The translations under genes and the position numbers were made by a program. A stretch of 64,000 bases of DNA from NCBI RefSeq assembly GCF_014270065.1, contig NZ_JACNME010000002.1, positions 434,001 to 498,000 of the forward strand, read 5' to 3'. Below the pieces are notes generated by a model. It was given only the letters and a program-made list of their open reading frames with translations, searched no databases and was not told the DNA's origin. How positions within the stretch are numbered: the stretch's first letter is position 1; each line of letters begins with the position of its first letter. The DNA is from Quadrisphaera sp. RL12-1S. GTDB lineage: Bacteria > Actinomycetota > Actinomycetes > Actinomycetales > Quadrisphaeraceae. Positions 15,376-27,630 of this stretch are shown piece by piece.

Positions 15376-17999
15376 TGCTGGGCTCCGGCCATCGCTCCGG
15401 ACATGACGGCCTCCTCGTTCGGCATGACGATCTCCACCGGCAGCTCCTCGCGGGGCGTGCCACCGGGGGCGCCCATCCGGCGCGAGGGCACCACGGGCAG
15501 CGGCAGCAGCGGCAGCGCCGGCGCGGAGAAGCGGCCGGGCGCGTCGGGGGCGTCGCGCTCCTTCCACGGGTCGCGGTAGGCGGCGCAGGCGGCGTCGATC
15601 TCGGTGTCGAGCTGGGCGCACATCCCGTCGGAGTCCTCGACCAGCACGAGCCGGACCCTCTCGATCGACAGGCGCGGCACGAAGTCGTAGGTGCGCTCCA
15701 GCCAGTTGCCCCAGGTCCGGTAGAACTGGATGAACCTGCCGGTGAGCGCGATCACCGCCTCGGGTGAGTCGACGGTGGCGAGCAGGTCGGCCTTGCGGAC
15801 CGAGGCGCCCGCGGCCCCGCCCACGTAGACCTCCCACTTCCCGCCGCCGATGGCGACCACGCCGACGTCCTTGACGTACGCCTCGGCGCAGTTGCGGGGG
15901 CAGCCGACCACGCCGAGCTTGAGCTTGGCGGGGGTCTCGATGCCCTGGAAGCGCTCCTCCAGGGCGATGCCCAGCGCGGTGGAGTCCCCCAGGCCGAACC
16001 TGCAGTAGTCGGTGCCGACGCAGGTCTTCACCGTGCGCATCGACTTGCCGTAGGCGTAGCCCGACGGCATGTCGAGGTCGGCCCAGACCTTCGGGAGGTC
16101 CTCCTTCTTGACGCCGAGCATGTCGATGCGCTGCCCACCGGTGACCTTGAGCATCCCCACGCCGTACTTGTCGGCGACGTCGGCGATGCGGCGCAGCTGG
16201 TCGGGGGTGGTGACGCCGCCCTTCATCTGCGGGACGACGCTGAAGGTGCCGTCGCGCTGGATGTTGGCGTGGACGCGGTCGTTGATGAAGCGGGCGTCGC
16301 GCTCGTCGACGAACTCCGTCGGCCACAGGGTCCGCAGCAGCGAGGTCAGGCCCATCTTGGACTTCGCGTCCTCGGCGCCGCCCGGCGCGAGCGCGGCGAA
16401 GACGGCGGACACCGAGGTCAGGTGCTGCTCGCGGATGGCGGCGACCAGCTCGTCCTTGCGCAGCGGGACCCCGGGCACGTACCAGTGGACCGACGGGTCC
16501 TCGGTGAGCGCTCCGCCGCCGGCGGCGACGGCGTGCTCGACGAGCGAGCTGACCACCTCCTTGCAGGAGCCGCAGCCCTTGCCGGCGCGCGTGGCGTCCA
16601 TGACCGACTTCACCGAGGAGCACCCGCCGGCCACGGCGCCGCAGATGTCGCCCTTGGTGACGCCGTTGCAGTTGCAGACCTGCGCGTCGTCCGCCAGGTC
16701 CTCCACCGAGCCCTCGGCGGTGGCGCCGAGGTCGAAGAGCAGCTCCACCCGCTGCTCGGGCAGGGGCAGCCCGCGGTCGAAGACCTGCTGCAGCGCGGCG
16801 GACTTGCGGGTGTCGCCCAGCAGCGTCGCGCCGACCAGCCGCCCGTCGCGGACCACCACGGACTGGTAGAGCCCGCGGCGGACGTCGGAGAAGACCACGT
16901 GCTCGTCCTCGGGGTGCTCCGGCCCGGACTGGCCGATGGCGGCGACGTCGACGCCGGCCACCTTGAGCTTCGTCGAGGTCTTCGACCCGTGGTAGGCCGC
17001 GTCCGGGTCAGCACCGGTGAGCACGTCGGCCAGCACGGTGGCTTGCTCCCACAGGGGCGCCACCAGGCCGTACGTCTCCCCGCGGTGCTGGGCGCACTCC
17101 CCGAGGGCGAACACCTCCCCGCCGGAGCCGACCGGCTGGTCGACGCAGCGCATCTGGTCGTCGACGACGATGCCGCGCTCCACCACCAGCCCGGCGCGCA
17201 CGCCGACGTCGGTGTTGGGACGGATGCCGGCGGTGACCACCACCACGTCGGCGGGGAAGGTGCGGCCGTCCTTCAGGGTGACGCCCGAGACGCGGCCCTT
17301 CTCCGTGCACGCCGAGACGCCCGTGGTGCGGGCCCCGGTGACCACGGAGATGCCGCAGTCCTCGATCGAGCGCCGCAGCACCGCGCCGGCCTCGGCGTCG
17401 AGCTGCTGGTTCATGAGGTGCGCCGGGGAGTGGATGACGGTGACGTCCAGGCCGTGGTTCTGCAGGCCCTTGGCCGCCTCCAGGCCCAGCAGCCCGCCGC
17501 CGATGACCACGGCCCGCTGGTGCTGACCGGACCTGGCCTCCTCCAGCATCGCCCGGGTCTCGTCCAGGCTCCGGAAGCCGGACACGCCCGGCAGCAGGGA
17601 GCCGTCCTCGCGGCGCAGCCCGTCCATCGGCGGGAAGTGCGGGGAGGACCCGGTGGCGATGACGACGACGTCGTAGGGCGTGCGGCCGCCGTGGGCGTCG
17701 ACGACCTCCTGCGCCGGCAGGTCGACGTCGACGACGCGCACCCCGGAGCGCAGCTCGATGCCGTTCTCGGCGTACCAGCCGAGCTCGTTGAGGTAGATCG
17801 ACTCCTCGCCGTCCTCGCCCGCCAGGACGTGCGACAGCATGATCCGGTTGTAGTTGCCGTACGGCTCGTCACCGAAGACGGTGATCTCGAAGAGGTCGGA
17901 GGCGCCGCGTTCCAGCAGCTCCTCCAGCAGCCGGGCCCCGGCCATGCCGTTGCCGACCAGCACCAGGCTCCGCTTCCGGGCTTCCCGCTCCCTGTGCAT
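15372..17999 (-). CDS. nirB: Assimilatory nitrite reductase large subunit NirB
   Basis: 875 aa. Order of domains: FAD/NAD(P)H oxidoreductase (VLVGNGMAGARLLEELL), BFD-like [2Fe-2S] domain (CNCNGVTKGDICGAV, then GKGCGSC), ferredoxin half-domains, and the siroheme-[4Fe-4S] site (TCVGTDYCRFG and GCPRNCAE). Six-electron reduction of nitrite to ammonium. The ATG at 17999 has GGGGAGG about 5 nt upstream. It overlaps nirD by 4 bp and follows the small unknown gene by 12 bp, within the narK-to-chelatase transcription unit. Confidence 0.95.
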   Translation of the reverse strand: MHREREARKRSLVLVGNGMAGARLLEELLERGASDLFEITVFGDEPYGNYNRIMLSHVLAGEDGEESIYLNELGWYAENGIELRSGVRVVDVDLPAQEVVDAHGGRTPYDVVVIATGSSPHFPPMDGLRREDGSLLPGVSGFRSLDETRAMLEEARSGQHQRAVVIGGGLLGLEAAKGLQNHGLDVTVIHSPAHLMNQQLDAEAGAVLRRSIEDCGISVVTGARTTGVSACTEKGRVSGVTLKDGRTFPADVVVVTAGIRPNTDVGVRAGLVVERGIVVDDQMRCVDQPVGSGGEVFALGECAQHRGETYGLVAPLWEQATVLADVLTGADPDAAYHGSKTSTKLKVAGVDVAAIGQSGPEHPEDEHVVFSDVRRGLYQSVVVRDGRLVGATLLGDTRKSAALQQVFDRGLPLPEQRVELLFDLGATAEGSVEDLADDAQVCNCNGVTKGDICGAVAGGCSSVKSVMDATRAGKGCGSCKEVVSSLVEHAVAAGGGALTEDPSVHWYVPGVPLRKDELVAAIREQHLTSVSAVFAALAPGGAEDAKSKMGLTSLLRTLWPTEFVDERDARFINDRVHANIQRDGTFSVVPQMKGGVTTPDQLRRIADVADKYGVGMLKVTGGQRIDMLGVKKEDLPKVWADLDMPSGYAYGKSMRTVKTCVGTDYCRFGLGDSTALGIALEERFQGIETPAKLKLGVVGCPRNCAEAYVKDVGVVAIGGGKWEVYVGGAAGASVRKADLLATVDSPEAVIALTGRFIQFYRTWGNWLERTYDFVPRLSIERVRLVLVEDSDGMCAQLDTEIDAACAAYRDPWKERDAPDAPGRFSAPALPLLPLPVVPSRRMGAPGGTPREELPVEIVMPNEEAVMSGAMAGAQQ

Positions 18000-18011
18000 G
18001 AGACCTCCCCC

Positions 18012-18355
18012 TCAGACCTCGACGAGACCCAGGTCGACGACGACGCTCGCCACGAGCCCCGTCGGCGCCGCCAGGTGCAGCTCGAGCACCTCACCGGCCT
18101 CGACGTCCTCCACCACCCGCAGCGGCACGTGCACGTCGCCCTTCGCGCCGATGGGGAACCAGCGCATCGGCACCCCGTCGCGGACCAGGACGACGATGAC
18201 CAGCTCGTCGCTGGCGTTGCCGCCGCGGAAGTACAGGACCTGGGCGCGGCGGCCCTCCGGCACCTCGTAGGTGAGGGACTCGTCGAGCAGCGCGTGCTTG
18301 TCGAGGCCGGCCCCGGTGACGGGGAAGACCCCCTGCAGGAAGCGGAAGGTCGAGC

Positions 18356-18359
<4 letters not shown>
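18012..18359 (-). CDS. Uncharacterised beta-rich protein of the nitrate assimilation operon
   Basis: 115 aa, alternating hydrophobic pattern suggesting a small beta barrel (ELVIVVLVRDGVPMRWFPIG, VLELHLAAPTGLVASVVV). No Cys, no signal peptide, no transmembrane segment. The ATG overlaps the nitrate reductase stop by 4 bp and the gene ends 12 bp before nirB, so it is made with both reductases. A chaperone, assembly or electron-transfer helper role is only inference from position. Confidence 0.8.
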
Positions 18360-20680
<2,321 letters not shown>

Positions 20681-20682
20681 GC

Positions 20683-22098
20683 TCAGATCCGCTCATTCAG
20701 GCCCAGGGCGCCCTTGCGGGCGTACACGGCCCACGTGACGCCGATGCAGAGGACGTAGAAGACCACGAAGCTCCACAGCGCCGGCTGCAGCGAGCCGAAC
20801 TGGGCGGTGGAGGTGGCGAAGCCGCGGTTGACCAGGAAGCCGCCGTAGGCGCCGATGCCGGCCGAGATGCCGATGCAGGCGGAGGCGGTGCGCTTGGCGC
20901 GGACCAGCCCGTCGACGTCGTCCATCGCCGTCCTGCCGCGGAAGATCGCCGGGATCATGCGGTAGGTGGACCCGTTGCCGATGCCGCTGGCCACGAAGAG
21001 CACCATGAACGCCCCGAAGAACAGCGGCAGGCTCTTCAGCTGCAGCGCGAGCACGGCCCCCGCGGCGCCGAGCGCCAGGACGGCGTAGGCGGCGATGCTG
21101 ATCCGGGCGCCTCCGAGGCGGTCGGCGAGCTTGCCGCCGTAGGGACGGGCGAGGGAGCCGACGAGCGCACCGAGGAAGGCGATGCCGAGGTTCACCTCGG
21201 GGAACTGCGTCTTGAGCAGCAGCGGGAAGGCCGCGGCGTAGCCGATGAACGAGCCGAAGGTGCCGATGTAGAGCAGCGAGACGATCCAGGTGTGGCGGGT
21301 GCGGGCCGCGAGCTTCCACGCCTCGCCGTCGGCCTTGGCCTGGGAGAGGTTGTCCATGCAGCGCCAGGCGCCGAAGGCCGCGACGAGGATCAGCGGGATG
21401 AGGATGTAGGCGGGCCGGGCGGTGCTGGCGGCGACGCCGGCCACCACGAGGAACGGCGTGACGAACTGGATGACGGCCACGCCGATGTTGCCGCCGGCAG
21501 CGTTGAGGCCGAGGGCGGCGCCCTTCTCCTTCTCGGGGAAGAAGAAGGAGATGTTGCTCATCGAGGAGGCGAAGTTGCCGCCGCCCACGCCGGCGGTAGC
21601 GGCGATGGTCAGCATCAGCCAGAACGGGGTGCCGGGGTTGGTGGCCACGTGCACCAGGCCCAGGCACGGGACGACCAGCAGGAGCGCGGAGACGACCGTC
21701 CAGTTGCGCCCGCCGAACCTGGCCACGGCGAAGGAGTACGGGAACCGCATCGTGGCGCCGACGAGCACCGGGACGCCGGTCAGCCAGAGGGCCTGGGACG
21801 CGGTGATCGGGTAGCCGGAGGCGATCAGCACCGGGGTCGCGATCGACCACAGCTGCCAGACGGTGAAGCCGAGGAACTCGGCGGCGATGGACCACCACAG
21901 GTTGCGGCGGGCGGTGGCACGGCCGCCGCCCTCCCACTGGACGTGGTCCTCGGGGTTCCAGACGTCCACCCACCGCCCGCGGCGGGGGGCGGTCGTGGTG
22001 CCGACGGCGCCACCGGTGGTGGTCGCGCCGTCCGGGGCGGTGACCACCTCGAGGCGGTCGGGCGCTGCGGTGCGCGTGGCGCGGGTGTCCTGCGGCAT
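20683..22098 (-). CDS. narK: Nitrate/nitrite MFS transporter NarK
   Basis: Twelve-helix major facilitator. The nitrate signature region is clear: GGGNFASSMSNISFFFP and ALGLNAAGGNIGVA. It imports nitrate and/or exports nitrite. The ATG at 22098 was preferred over 22158 because TAGGTT lies 7 nt upstream, giving a leaderless mRNA (471 aa). It is the first gene of the nitrate operon, with a 2-bp gap to the reductase. A 14-bp inverted repeat lies across the expected -35 region. Confidence 0.93.
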   Translation of the reverse strand: MPQDTRATRTAAPDRLEVVTAPDGATTTGGAVGTTTAPRRGRWVDVWNPEDHVQWEGGGRATARRNLWWSIAAEFLGFTVWQLWSIATPVLIASGYPITASQALWLTGVPVLVGATMRFPYSFAVARFGGRNWTVVSALLLVVPCLGLVHVATNPGTPFWLMLTIAATAGVGGGNFASSMSNISFFFPEKEKGAALGLNAAGGNIGVAVIQFVTPFLVVAGVAASTARPAYILIPLILVAAFGAWRCMDNLSQAKADGEAWKLAARTRHTWIVSLLYIGTFGSFIGYAAAFPLLLKTQFPEVNLGIAFLGALVGSLARPYGGKLADRLGGARISIAAYAVLALGAAGAVLALQLKSLPLFFGAFMVLFVASGIGNGSTYRMIPAIFRGRTAMDDVDGLVRAKRTASACIGISAGIGAYGGFLVNRGFATSTAQFGSLQPALWSFVVFYVLCIGVTWAVYARKGALGLNERI

Positions 22099-22105
22099 GG
22101 CAGGG

Positions 22106-22111
22106 AACCTA
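22106..22111 (-). promoter_or_regulatory. Leaderless -10 element of the nitrate operon
   Basis: TAGGTT on the minus strand, 7 nt before the narK ATG. Confidence 0.5.
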
Positions 22112-22124
22112 CGAACGCCGTGTT

Positions 22125-22160
22125 GCGTGCCGGTGCCGCTGTGTGACGGCACCGGCACGC
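22125..22160. repeat. 14-bp perfect inverted repeat upstream of narK
   Basis: Arms GCGTGCCGGTGCCG and its exact complement, 8-nt loop. It overlaps the region where the narK -35 should be and lies 44 nt after the FKBP stop. It may be an operator for the nitrate operon, the terminator of the FKBP genes, or both. Confidence 0.55.
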
Positions 22161-22203
22161 TTCCCTCACACGGCGGTGGAGCCGCTGTGAGAGCGGTGAG
22201 GGG

Positions 22204-22593
22204 TCAGCGGACCCCGACGAGGTCGACCACGAAGACGAGGGCCTCGTCCGGGCCGATGACGCCGCCGGCGCCGCGCTTGCCGTACGCCAGGGCGGACGGG
22301 ATCTCCAGGCGACGGCGGCCGCCGACGCGCATGCCGAGCAGGCCGTCGTCCCAGCCCTTGATGACCTGGCCGACGCCCACGCGGAAGCTCAGCGGCTCGC
22401 CGCGGTCCCACGAGGCGTCGAACTGCTCGCCGGTGGAGTGGGTGACGCCCACGTAGTGGGTGGTGACGGTGGCGCCGGGGGTGGCCTCGGGGCCGTCACC
22501 GACGGTGATGTCGGTGATGACGAGCTCGGTGGGGGCGGGACCCTCGGGCGGGTCGACCTCGGGACGGGTCCCTGCGTTGTCGTGGGTGCTCAT
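22204..22593 (-). CDS. FKBP-type peptidyl-prolyl isomerase, cytoplasmic
   Basis: 129 aa with one FKBP domain (VTTHYVGVTHSTGEQFDASW, VGVGQVIKGWDDGLLGM, IPSALAYGKRGAGGVIGP). It catalyses cis-trans isomerisation of Xaa-Pro bonds. No signal peptide. It starts 4 bp after the stop of the larger FKBP gene, so it is probably co-transcribed. FKBP genes lie in the proteasome/paf region of other actinobacteria as well. Confidence 0.9.
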   Translation of the reverse strand: MSTHDNAGTRPEVDPPEGPAPTELVITDITVGDGPEATPGATVTTHYVGVTHSTGEQFDASWDRGEPLSFRVGVGQVIKGWDDGLLGMRVGGRRRLEIPSALAYGKRGAGGVIGPDEALVFVVDLVGVR

Positions 22594-22597
22594 GGGT

Positions 22598-23608
22598 TCA
22601 CTGTGCCGCGAGCACGTCGACGACGAACACGAGGGTCGCGTTCGCGGGGATCTTCTCGCTCGGCGACGTCGCCCCGTAGCCGAGGTCCGGTGGGATGACG
22701 AGCAGCACCTGGCTGCCCACGGGAACGCCCTCCAGGCCCTGGTCCCAGCCCTTGATGACCTGCCCGGAGCCGAGCGTGAAGTCGAACGGGGCGCCGTTGG
22801 CCCAGGAGGAGTCGAAGACCTCACCGGTGGACCACGTGACGCCGGTGTACTGCATGGTCAGCTGCTGGCCCTTCTGCACCGGCGCACCGGTGCCCTTGAC
22901 GAGGACCTGGCTGACCAGCGACGTCGGCGGGGCGACCGTCGAGTCGAGGGTGATCTTCGGGGCGTGGGTGGTCGGGTCGACGGCGACGGACGCCACACCG
23001 GCCGGCAGCGGCGCCGTCTGCGGGGTCCCGGTGGCCCAGCCCGGTGAGACGGACTTCACGTCCACGAGGTAGACGAGGGTGTCGGTGGCGCCGATCTGGG
23101 CCTGCGGGAGACCGCCCTGCGGGCCGTACCCGTCGGCCGGGGCGACGGCGATCAGCATCCGCGTGCCGGCCTTGACCCCGGTGAGGGCGGTGGTGAAGGC
23201 CGGGATGACACCGGGGCCGAGCACGAACTGCGACGGCTTGTCGGTCCAGCTGCTGGACCCGAAGGGCTTGCCGCTCTGGCCGTTGACTCCCACGAAGTCG
23301 ACGCTGAGCACCTGGCCGGTCGTGGCCGCCTCGCCCGTGCCCTCCTGGAGCACCCGCGTCGTGGTCTTGGTGGTGCTGAAGCCCGCCGGCACGGTGACGG
23401 TGGGGACCGCGGCCTGGCCGGTGGCGCCCTCGGCGGGGTCGGTGACGGTGACCTTCGAGAGGTCGCCCGTGACCGCGGCGGTGCTGGCGGCGGTGCTGCT
23501 CGACGCGGTGCCCGACCCGTCACCGGAGCCGCCGGAGCACCCGGTGAGCAGGAGCGCACCGGCCACGAGGGAGACGAGGAGAGCAGGACGACGACGAGCG
23601 GCGATCAC
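22598..23608 (-). CDS. Two-domain FKBP-type prolyl isomerase lipoprotein
   Basis: 336 aa. Signal peptide with lipobox LTGC (Cys24), then a Ser/Thr-rich linker and two FKBP domains. The first is diverged (VLSVDFVGVNGQSGKPFGSS). The second is canonical (MQYTGVTWSTGEVFDSSW, LGSGQVIKGWDQGLEGVPVG). Likely a surface folding factor for secreted proteins. The GTG at 23608 lies 6 nt after TAGCGT. It follows pafA by 49 bp on the same strand but has its own promoter. Confidence 0.9.
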   Translation of the reverse strand: MIAARRRPALLVSLVAGALLLTGCSGGSGDGSGTASSSTAASTAAVTGDLSKVTVTDPAEGATGQAAVPTVTVPAGFSTTKTTTRVLQEGTGEAATTGQVLSVDFVGVNGQSGKPFGSSSWTDKPSQFVLGPGVIPAFTTALTGVKAGTRMLIAVAPADGYGPQGGLPQAQIGATDTLVYLVDVKSVSPGWATGTPQTAPLPAGVASVAVDPTTHAPKITLDSTVAPPTSLVSQVLVKGTGAPVQKGQQLTMQYTGVTWSTGEVFDSSWANGAPFDFTLGSGQVIKGWDQGLEGVPVGSQVLLVIPPDLGYGATSPSEKIPANATLVFVVDVLAAQ

Positions 23609-23614
23609 CCCAGC

Positions 23615-23620
23615 ACGCTA
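23615..23620 (-). promoter_or_regulatory. Leaderless -10 element of the FKBP pair
   Basis: TAGCGT on the minus strand, 6 nt before GTG 23608, inside the 49-bp gap after pafA. Confidence 0.5.
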
Positions 23621-23657
23621 CGCGACCGGACTGGGTGCTCCCCGTGGACGCACGACG

Positions 23658-25019
23658 TCACATGCTCGCGATGAGGCGCTCGACCCTCTCGTCCACCGAC
23701 CGGAACGGGTCCTTGCAGAGCACCGTGCGCTGCGACTGGTCGTTGAGCTTGAGGTGCACCCAGTCGACGGTGAAGTCGCGGCGCTTCTCCTGCGCCGTCC
23801 TCACGAAGTCCCCGCGCAGGCGGGCGCGGGTGGTCTGCGGGGGCACGCTGGTGGCCTCGAACACCTCGATGTCGCTGCTGACGCGCTCCACCATGCCGCG
23901 GGCGGCGAGGAGGTTGTACAGACCCCGGGTGCGGGAGACGTCGTGGTAGGCGAGGTCGAGGCGGGCGACCCGGGCGTCGGACAGCGACAGGCCGTGGCGC
24001 GCCTGGTAGCGCTCGACCAGCTTGAGCTTGATGACCCAGTCCAGCTCGCGGTCCACCAGGGACAGGTCGCCCTCGCGCACGGCGCGCAGGCCGCGCTCCC
24101 ACAGGTCGAGCACGCGCTTGTCGGTGCTGGAGCGGGTGCCCTCCTCGTCGATGAAGGCCTTCGCGCGCTCGAGGTACTCCTCCTGCACCTCCAGGGCGCT
24201 GGCCTCGCCGCCGTTGGCGAGCTTGAGCATCCGCCGCCCGGTGGTGTCGTGGCTCACCTCGCGGATGGCGCGGATGGGGTTCTCCAGCGACAGGTCGCGC
24301 ACCGCGACGCCGCTCTCCAGCATCCGCAGGACGATGTCGACGGCGCCAGCCTTGAGCATCGTGGTGGTCTCGGACATGTTCGAGTCGCCCACGATGACGT
24401 GGAGGCGGCGGAACCTGTCGGCGTCGGCGTGGGGCTCGTCGCGGGTGTTGATGATGGGCCGGCTGCGCGTGGTGGCGCTGGAGACGCCCTCCCAGATGTG
24501 GTCGGCGCGCTGGGACAGGCAGTAGACCGCCCCGCGCGGCGTCTGGAGCACCTTGCCGGCGCCGACGAGCACCTGGCGGGTGACCAGGAAGGGGATGAGG
24601 ACGTCGGCGAGGCGGGAGAACTCCCCCTGGCGGGGCACGAGGTAGTTCTCGTGGCAGCCGTAGGAGTTGCCGGCGGAGTCGGTGTTGTTCTTGAAGAGGA
24701 ACACCTCCCCACCGATGCCCTCCTCGGCGAGGCGCCGCTCGGCGTCCACCGTGAGCCCCTCGAGGATCCGCTCGCCCGCGCGGTCGTGGATCACGAGCTG
24801 GCGCACGTCGTCGCACTCGGGGGTGGCGTACTCGGGGTGGGAGCCCACGTCGAGGTAGAGGCGGGCGCCGTTGCGGAGGAAGACGTTGGACGACCGCCCC
24901 CACGAGACGACCTTGCGGAAGAGGTAGCGGGCGACCTCGTCGGCGGACAGGCGGCGCTGGCCGTCCGCGGCGCAGGTGACCCCGTACTCGGTCTCCAGAC
25001 CCAGGATCCGGCGGTCCAC
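23658..25019 (-). CDS. pafA: Pup-protein ligase PafA
   Basis: 453 aa, the family length. It couples the C-terminal Glu of Pup to lysines of target proteins with ATP. Glutamine-synthetase-like motifs: [71 protein letters not shown] and [14 protein letters not shown] 25019 aligns with the mycobacterial start and lies 7 nt after TACTGT. GTG 25028 would sit inside that hexamer and was rejected. The gene is divergent from the inserted HNH gene, which separates it from prcA. Confidence 0.96.
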   Translation of the reverse strand: MDRRILGLETEYGVTCAADGQRRLSADEVARYLFRKVVSWGRSSNVFLRNGARLYLDVGSHPEYATPECDDVRQLVIHDRAGERILEGLTVDAERRLAEEGIGGEVFLFKNNTDSAGNSYGCHENYLVPRQGEFSRLADVLIPFLVTRQVLVGAGKVLQTPRGAVYCLSQRADHIWEGVSSATTRSRPIINTRDEPHADADRFRRLHVIVGDSNMSETTTMLKAGAVDIVLRMLESGVAVRDLSLENPIRAIREVSHDTTGRRMLKLANGGEASALEVQEEYLERAKAFIDEEGTRSSTDKRVLDLWERGLRAVREGDLSLVDRELDWVIKLKLVERYQARHGLSLSDARVARLDLAYHDVSRTRGLYNLLAARGMVERVSSDIEVFEATSVPPQTTRARLRGDFVRTAQEKRRDFTVDWVHLKLNDQSQRTVLCKDPFRSVDERVERLIASM

Positions 25020-25026
25020 GATCGCC

Positions 25027-25032
25027 ACAGTA
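25027..25032 (-). promoter_or_regulatory. Leaderless -10 element of pafA
   Basis: TACTGT on the minus strand, 7 nt before GTG 25019. Confidence 0.45.
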
Positions 25033-25164
25033 CGTCGGCTGCACGGCCGCGCGAGGGCGGGGCGCGCACGCGGGCGCTGTCGGTGGTCGCCGGTACCGTC
25101 CGACGGGGGCTCCCCTTGACTTCGACACTGCGCCGCATCATCGCAGGTCAGGGCTTCGTTGATG

Positions 25165-25193
25165 TTGCTGGATCGAACGCCTGTCGGTATCAT
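25165..25193 (+). promoter_or_regulatory. Promoter of the DUF222-HNH gene
   Basis: TTGCTG (25165-25170), 17-bp spacer, TATCAT (25188-25193), then 7 nt to GTG 25201: a leaderless start. The spacer carries a LexA-like box. Confidence 0.55.
25173..25188 (+). promoter_or_regulatory. SOS-box-like LexA site
   Basis: TCGAACGCCTGTCGGT matches the mycobacterial SOS consensus TCGAACRNNTGTTCGA through the first 12 positions. The right half-site is imperfect. It lies between -35 and -10, an ideal place for repression. Confidence 0.5.
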
Positions 25194-25200
25194 CTGGAGC

Positions 25201-27630
25201 GTGGACGAGACCCCCGCGAGCGCCCTCGTGGCGGCGAGCGACGGGCTCCCGCAGCCTCCGGCGCGGACGCGCCGGACCCGGTCGCAGGCCCGTCGTCGTC
25301 GTGCGGCCCTGTCCGAGCTGCCACCGCGCGGCCCCGCCCGGCGCCGGCACGACGCGACCCGGCGGGACGTGGCCCGGCGGGGCCTGCCCGGTCCGGCCGG
25401 CATGGACCAGGCGCTGCTCGACCAGGTGCTCACCGCCCGCGCCGTGCCGGACGAGGAGTGGGTCTGGGACGCCGCGCTCAGCCGGTGGCGCGTCGCCACC
25501 GACGCCGACGACGCCCCGTGGATCTCCGGGGACGTCTCCGGCCTGCTCGAGCACCCCGACGACGCTCCGGTCGACGTCGTCCTCGACGACGGGCCCTGTC
25601 CCTTCCAGCAGCACAGGACCGCGCAGCGAGCCGCTGGTGAGTTCGAGCGCTGGCTCGCTGAGGACGCCGACGACGACGAGCGCCGCCGCGTCCGCGCCGT
25701 CGTCGCCGAGCGGGTCGCCCTGCACGCCGCGAGGAGGCACGCCCACAGGCTCCGCACCCAGCAGGCCGCCGTGGGGCGGGCCCAGGGCAGCCAGGTCCGC
25801 ATCCTCGCAGCGATGGCGCCGCTGTACCGAGCCGCCGTGCACCACCCCGACAGGGAGCCCGACGACCAGGACGACCTCGACGACTCACCGGGCGGGTCCC
25901 GCGCGCAGCGCCAGCGCGAGTCGCTGGAGGCGTTCGGCCTGACCGACCTCGTCACCGAGGTGGCGCTGCTGCTCGCGTGGACGGAGCACCGCGCCGGCAA
26001 GCAGGTGCGGCTGGCCGAGCACGTGGTCGGCTGCCTCCCGCGGACCCTGGAGCGCCTGGAGGCCGGGCGGCTGGACCTCGCCCTGGTGACGGTGGTCGCC
26101 GAGCAGAGCCTCGACCTCGACCCGCAGCTGGCGCTCGAGCTCGACGAGGAAGTCTTCGGCCCCGACGGCTCCGGGCTGGGACTGAACACCGCCGAGCTCA
26201 AGGACGTCGTCGACGAGGTGGTGGCCCGCAAGGACGCCGCCGCGGTGCGCCGCCGGTCGCGCCGGAAGGTGTCGGCGCGGTCGGTGGTCATGCGGCCCCT
26301 CGGCGACGGCATCGCCCAGCTGGTCATGACCGGCCCGGCACCCGCCGTCGTCGCGACCTACGAGCACCTCGACGCCGTCGCCGGGCTGAACCTCGCCGAG
26401 GCGCGCCAGGCGATCTCGGAGGGGCGACTGCCCGCCGACGGCGGCGACCCCTACGCCAACGGAGTGGACGGGCTCGGCGGGGCTCCGGACGGTCCGGAGG
26501 CTGACGCCGCCGTCCACGACGCCCGGCGGATGCCCGCACACCGCTTCGACGCCCTGGCCACCGCGGTGCAGGGCGCCTCTCCCGCCGAGCCGGGCGCCCC
26601 GCGCCCGCAGACGACGCTGGAGCTGCACGCGGCGCTGTCCACGCTGTGCGGCGAGGACGACCAGCCCGGGTGGCTGGAGGGCCTCGGCTGGGTGCCCGGG
26701 TGGCTGGTCCGCCAGGGGCTGACGTGGGAGCGCTGCCGGCTGCGGCGTGTCCTCACCGACCCCTTCACCGGCTACCTCGTCACCGTGGACGGGCACACGT
26801 ACCCGGCGAGCTGGCTCACCGACCCGGGGCCACCACCACCCCCGCGCACGCGCCCGGGGCCGCCGCCGGGCACCCCTCCCCGCGGTCCGGGAGCGGCCCC
26901 CACGACCTTCCACGGGCGCCCCGTCCAGCAGGTGCCCGGCACCCCGCACGAGGACGACGACGACCCGCCCGCCCAGCCCGACCAGCAGTCCGACGAGCAT
27001 CTCGACGACCTGCACGACGACGTCGTGCTCGCTCCCGAGGCCGACTCCCCCGTCCCCTGCACCGACGGCACCTGCTCCCCGGCCAGCCCCTCGAGCTGCC
27101 CGGTCGCGAGCGTCGGCGGTGGCCGTTACGCGCCTCCCGCGGCACTGGCCCGGGTGGTCCGACGGCGGTGGGGCCGCTGCGCCCACCCCGGGTGCCGGCG
27201 CCGCGCCACGGCGTGCGACCTCGACCACGTCGTCCCTCACCGCCGCGGTGGCCCCGCCGCCGGCGGAGGGAGCACGTGCGCCTGCAACCTCGAACCGAAG
27301 TGCCGGCGCCACCACCTGCTGAAGCACGGCGGACGGCAGGACCCGTCCCGCCCCGATGACGGGTGGGTGCGCTGGACCGCGCGCTGGCAGCAGTGGCGGT
27401 GCGACCGCGGGTCGTCGCACTGGCGCTCACCGCTGGGCTTCGACCACCACAGCGCTCCCCGCCCCGCGGCGCTCCCGGACGAGCGGTACCGCTTCACACC
27501 GTGGCCACCGCGGAACCCCCTCGAGGAGGAGCGCCTCGGACGCCGGCACGCTGGCGCCCTCGACGAGGCGCCGTCGCTCGCGAACGCCCGCCGCACGCAC
27601 GTCACCTTCCCCGACGAGCCGCCCTTCTAG
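25201..27630 (+). CDS. DUF222 / HNH endonuclease protein (13E12 family)
   Basis: 809 aa. N-terminal basic region, large DUF222 domain (about residues 240-560), a disordered Pro/Asp-rich linker, and a C-terminal HNH nuclease fold: [22 protein letters not shown] followed by [17 protein letters not shown]. The family, including the 13E12 repeats of M. tuberculosis, is multi-copy in actinobacteria and of unknown biological role. It is inserted in reverse orientation between pafA and prcA. The start is GTG 25201 by leaderless promoter spacing. The codon upstream at 25159 precedes the promoter and was rejected. Confidence 0.88.
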   Translation: MDETPASALVAASDGLPQPPARTRRTRSQARRRRAALSELPPRGPARRRHDATRRDVARRGLPGPAGMDQALLDQVLTARAVPDEEWVWDAALSRWRVATDADDAPWISGDVSGLLEHPDDAPVDVVLDDGPCPFQQHRTAQRAAGEFERWLAEDADDDERRRVRAVVAERVALHAARRHAHRLRTQQAAVGRAQGSQVRILAAMAPLYRAAVHHPDREPDDQDDLDDSPGGSRAQRQRESLEAFGLTDLVTEVALLLAWTEHRAGKQVRLAEHVVGCLPRTLERLEAGRLDLALVTVVAEQSLDLDPQLALELDEEVFGPDGSGLGLNTAELKDVVDEVVARKDAAAVRRRSRRKVSARSVVMRPLGDGIAQLVMTGPAPAVVATYEHLDAVAGLNLAEARQAISEGRLPADGGDPYANGVDGLGGAPDGPEADAAVHDARRMPAHRFDALATAVQGASPAEPGAPRPQTTLELHAALSTLCGEDDQPGWLEGLGWVPGWLVRQGLTWERCRLRRVLTDPFTGYLVTVDGHTYPASWLTDPGPPPPPRTRPGPPPGTPPRGPGAAPTTFHGRPVQQVPGTPHEDDDDPPAQPDQQSDEHLDDLHDDVVLAPEADSPVPCTDGTCSPASPSSCPVASVGGGRYAPPAALARVVRRRWGRCAHPGCRRRATACDLDHVVPHRRGGPAAGGGSTCACNLEPKCRRHHLLKHGGRQDPSRPDDGWVRWTARWQQWRCDRGSSHWRSPLGFDHHSAPRPAALPDERYRFTPWPPRNPLEEERLGRRHAGALDEAPSLANARRTHVTFPDEPPF

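Noticed and set aside
22099-22203. GlnR boxes upstream of narK
   Set aside because: No GTNAC/GAAAC-like tandem sites could be seen. Only the 14-bp inverted repeat stands out.
25181-25201. PafBC-type promoter for the HNH gene (CTGTCGGTA)
   Set aside because: After 8 nt comes AGCGTG, not TANNNT. A LexA-like box with a normal -35/-10 pair fits better.
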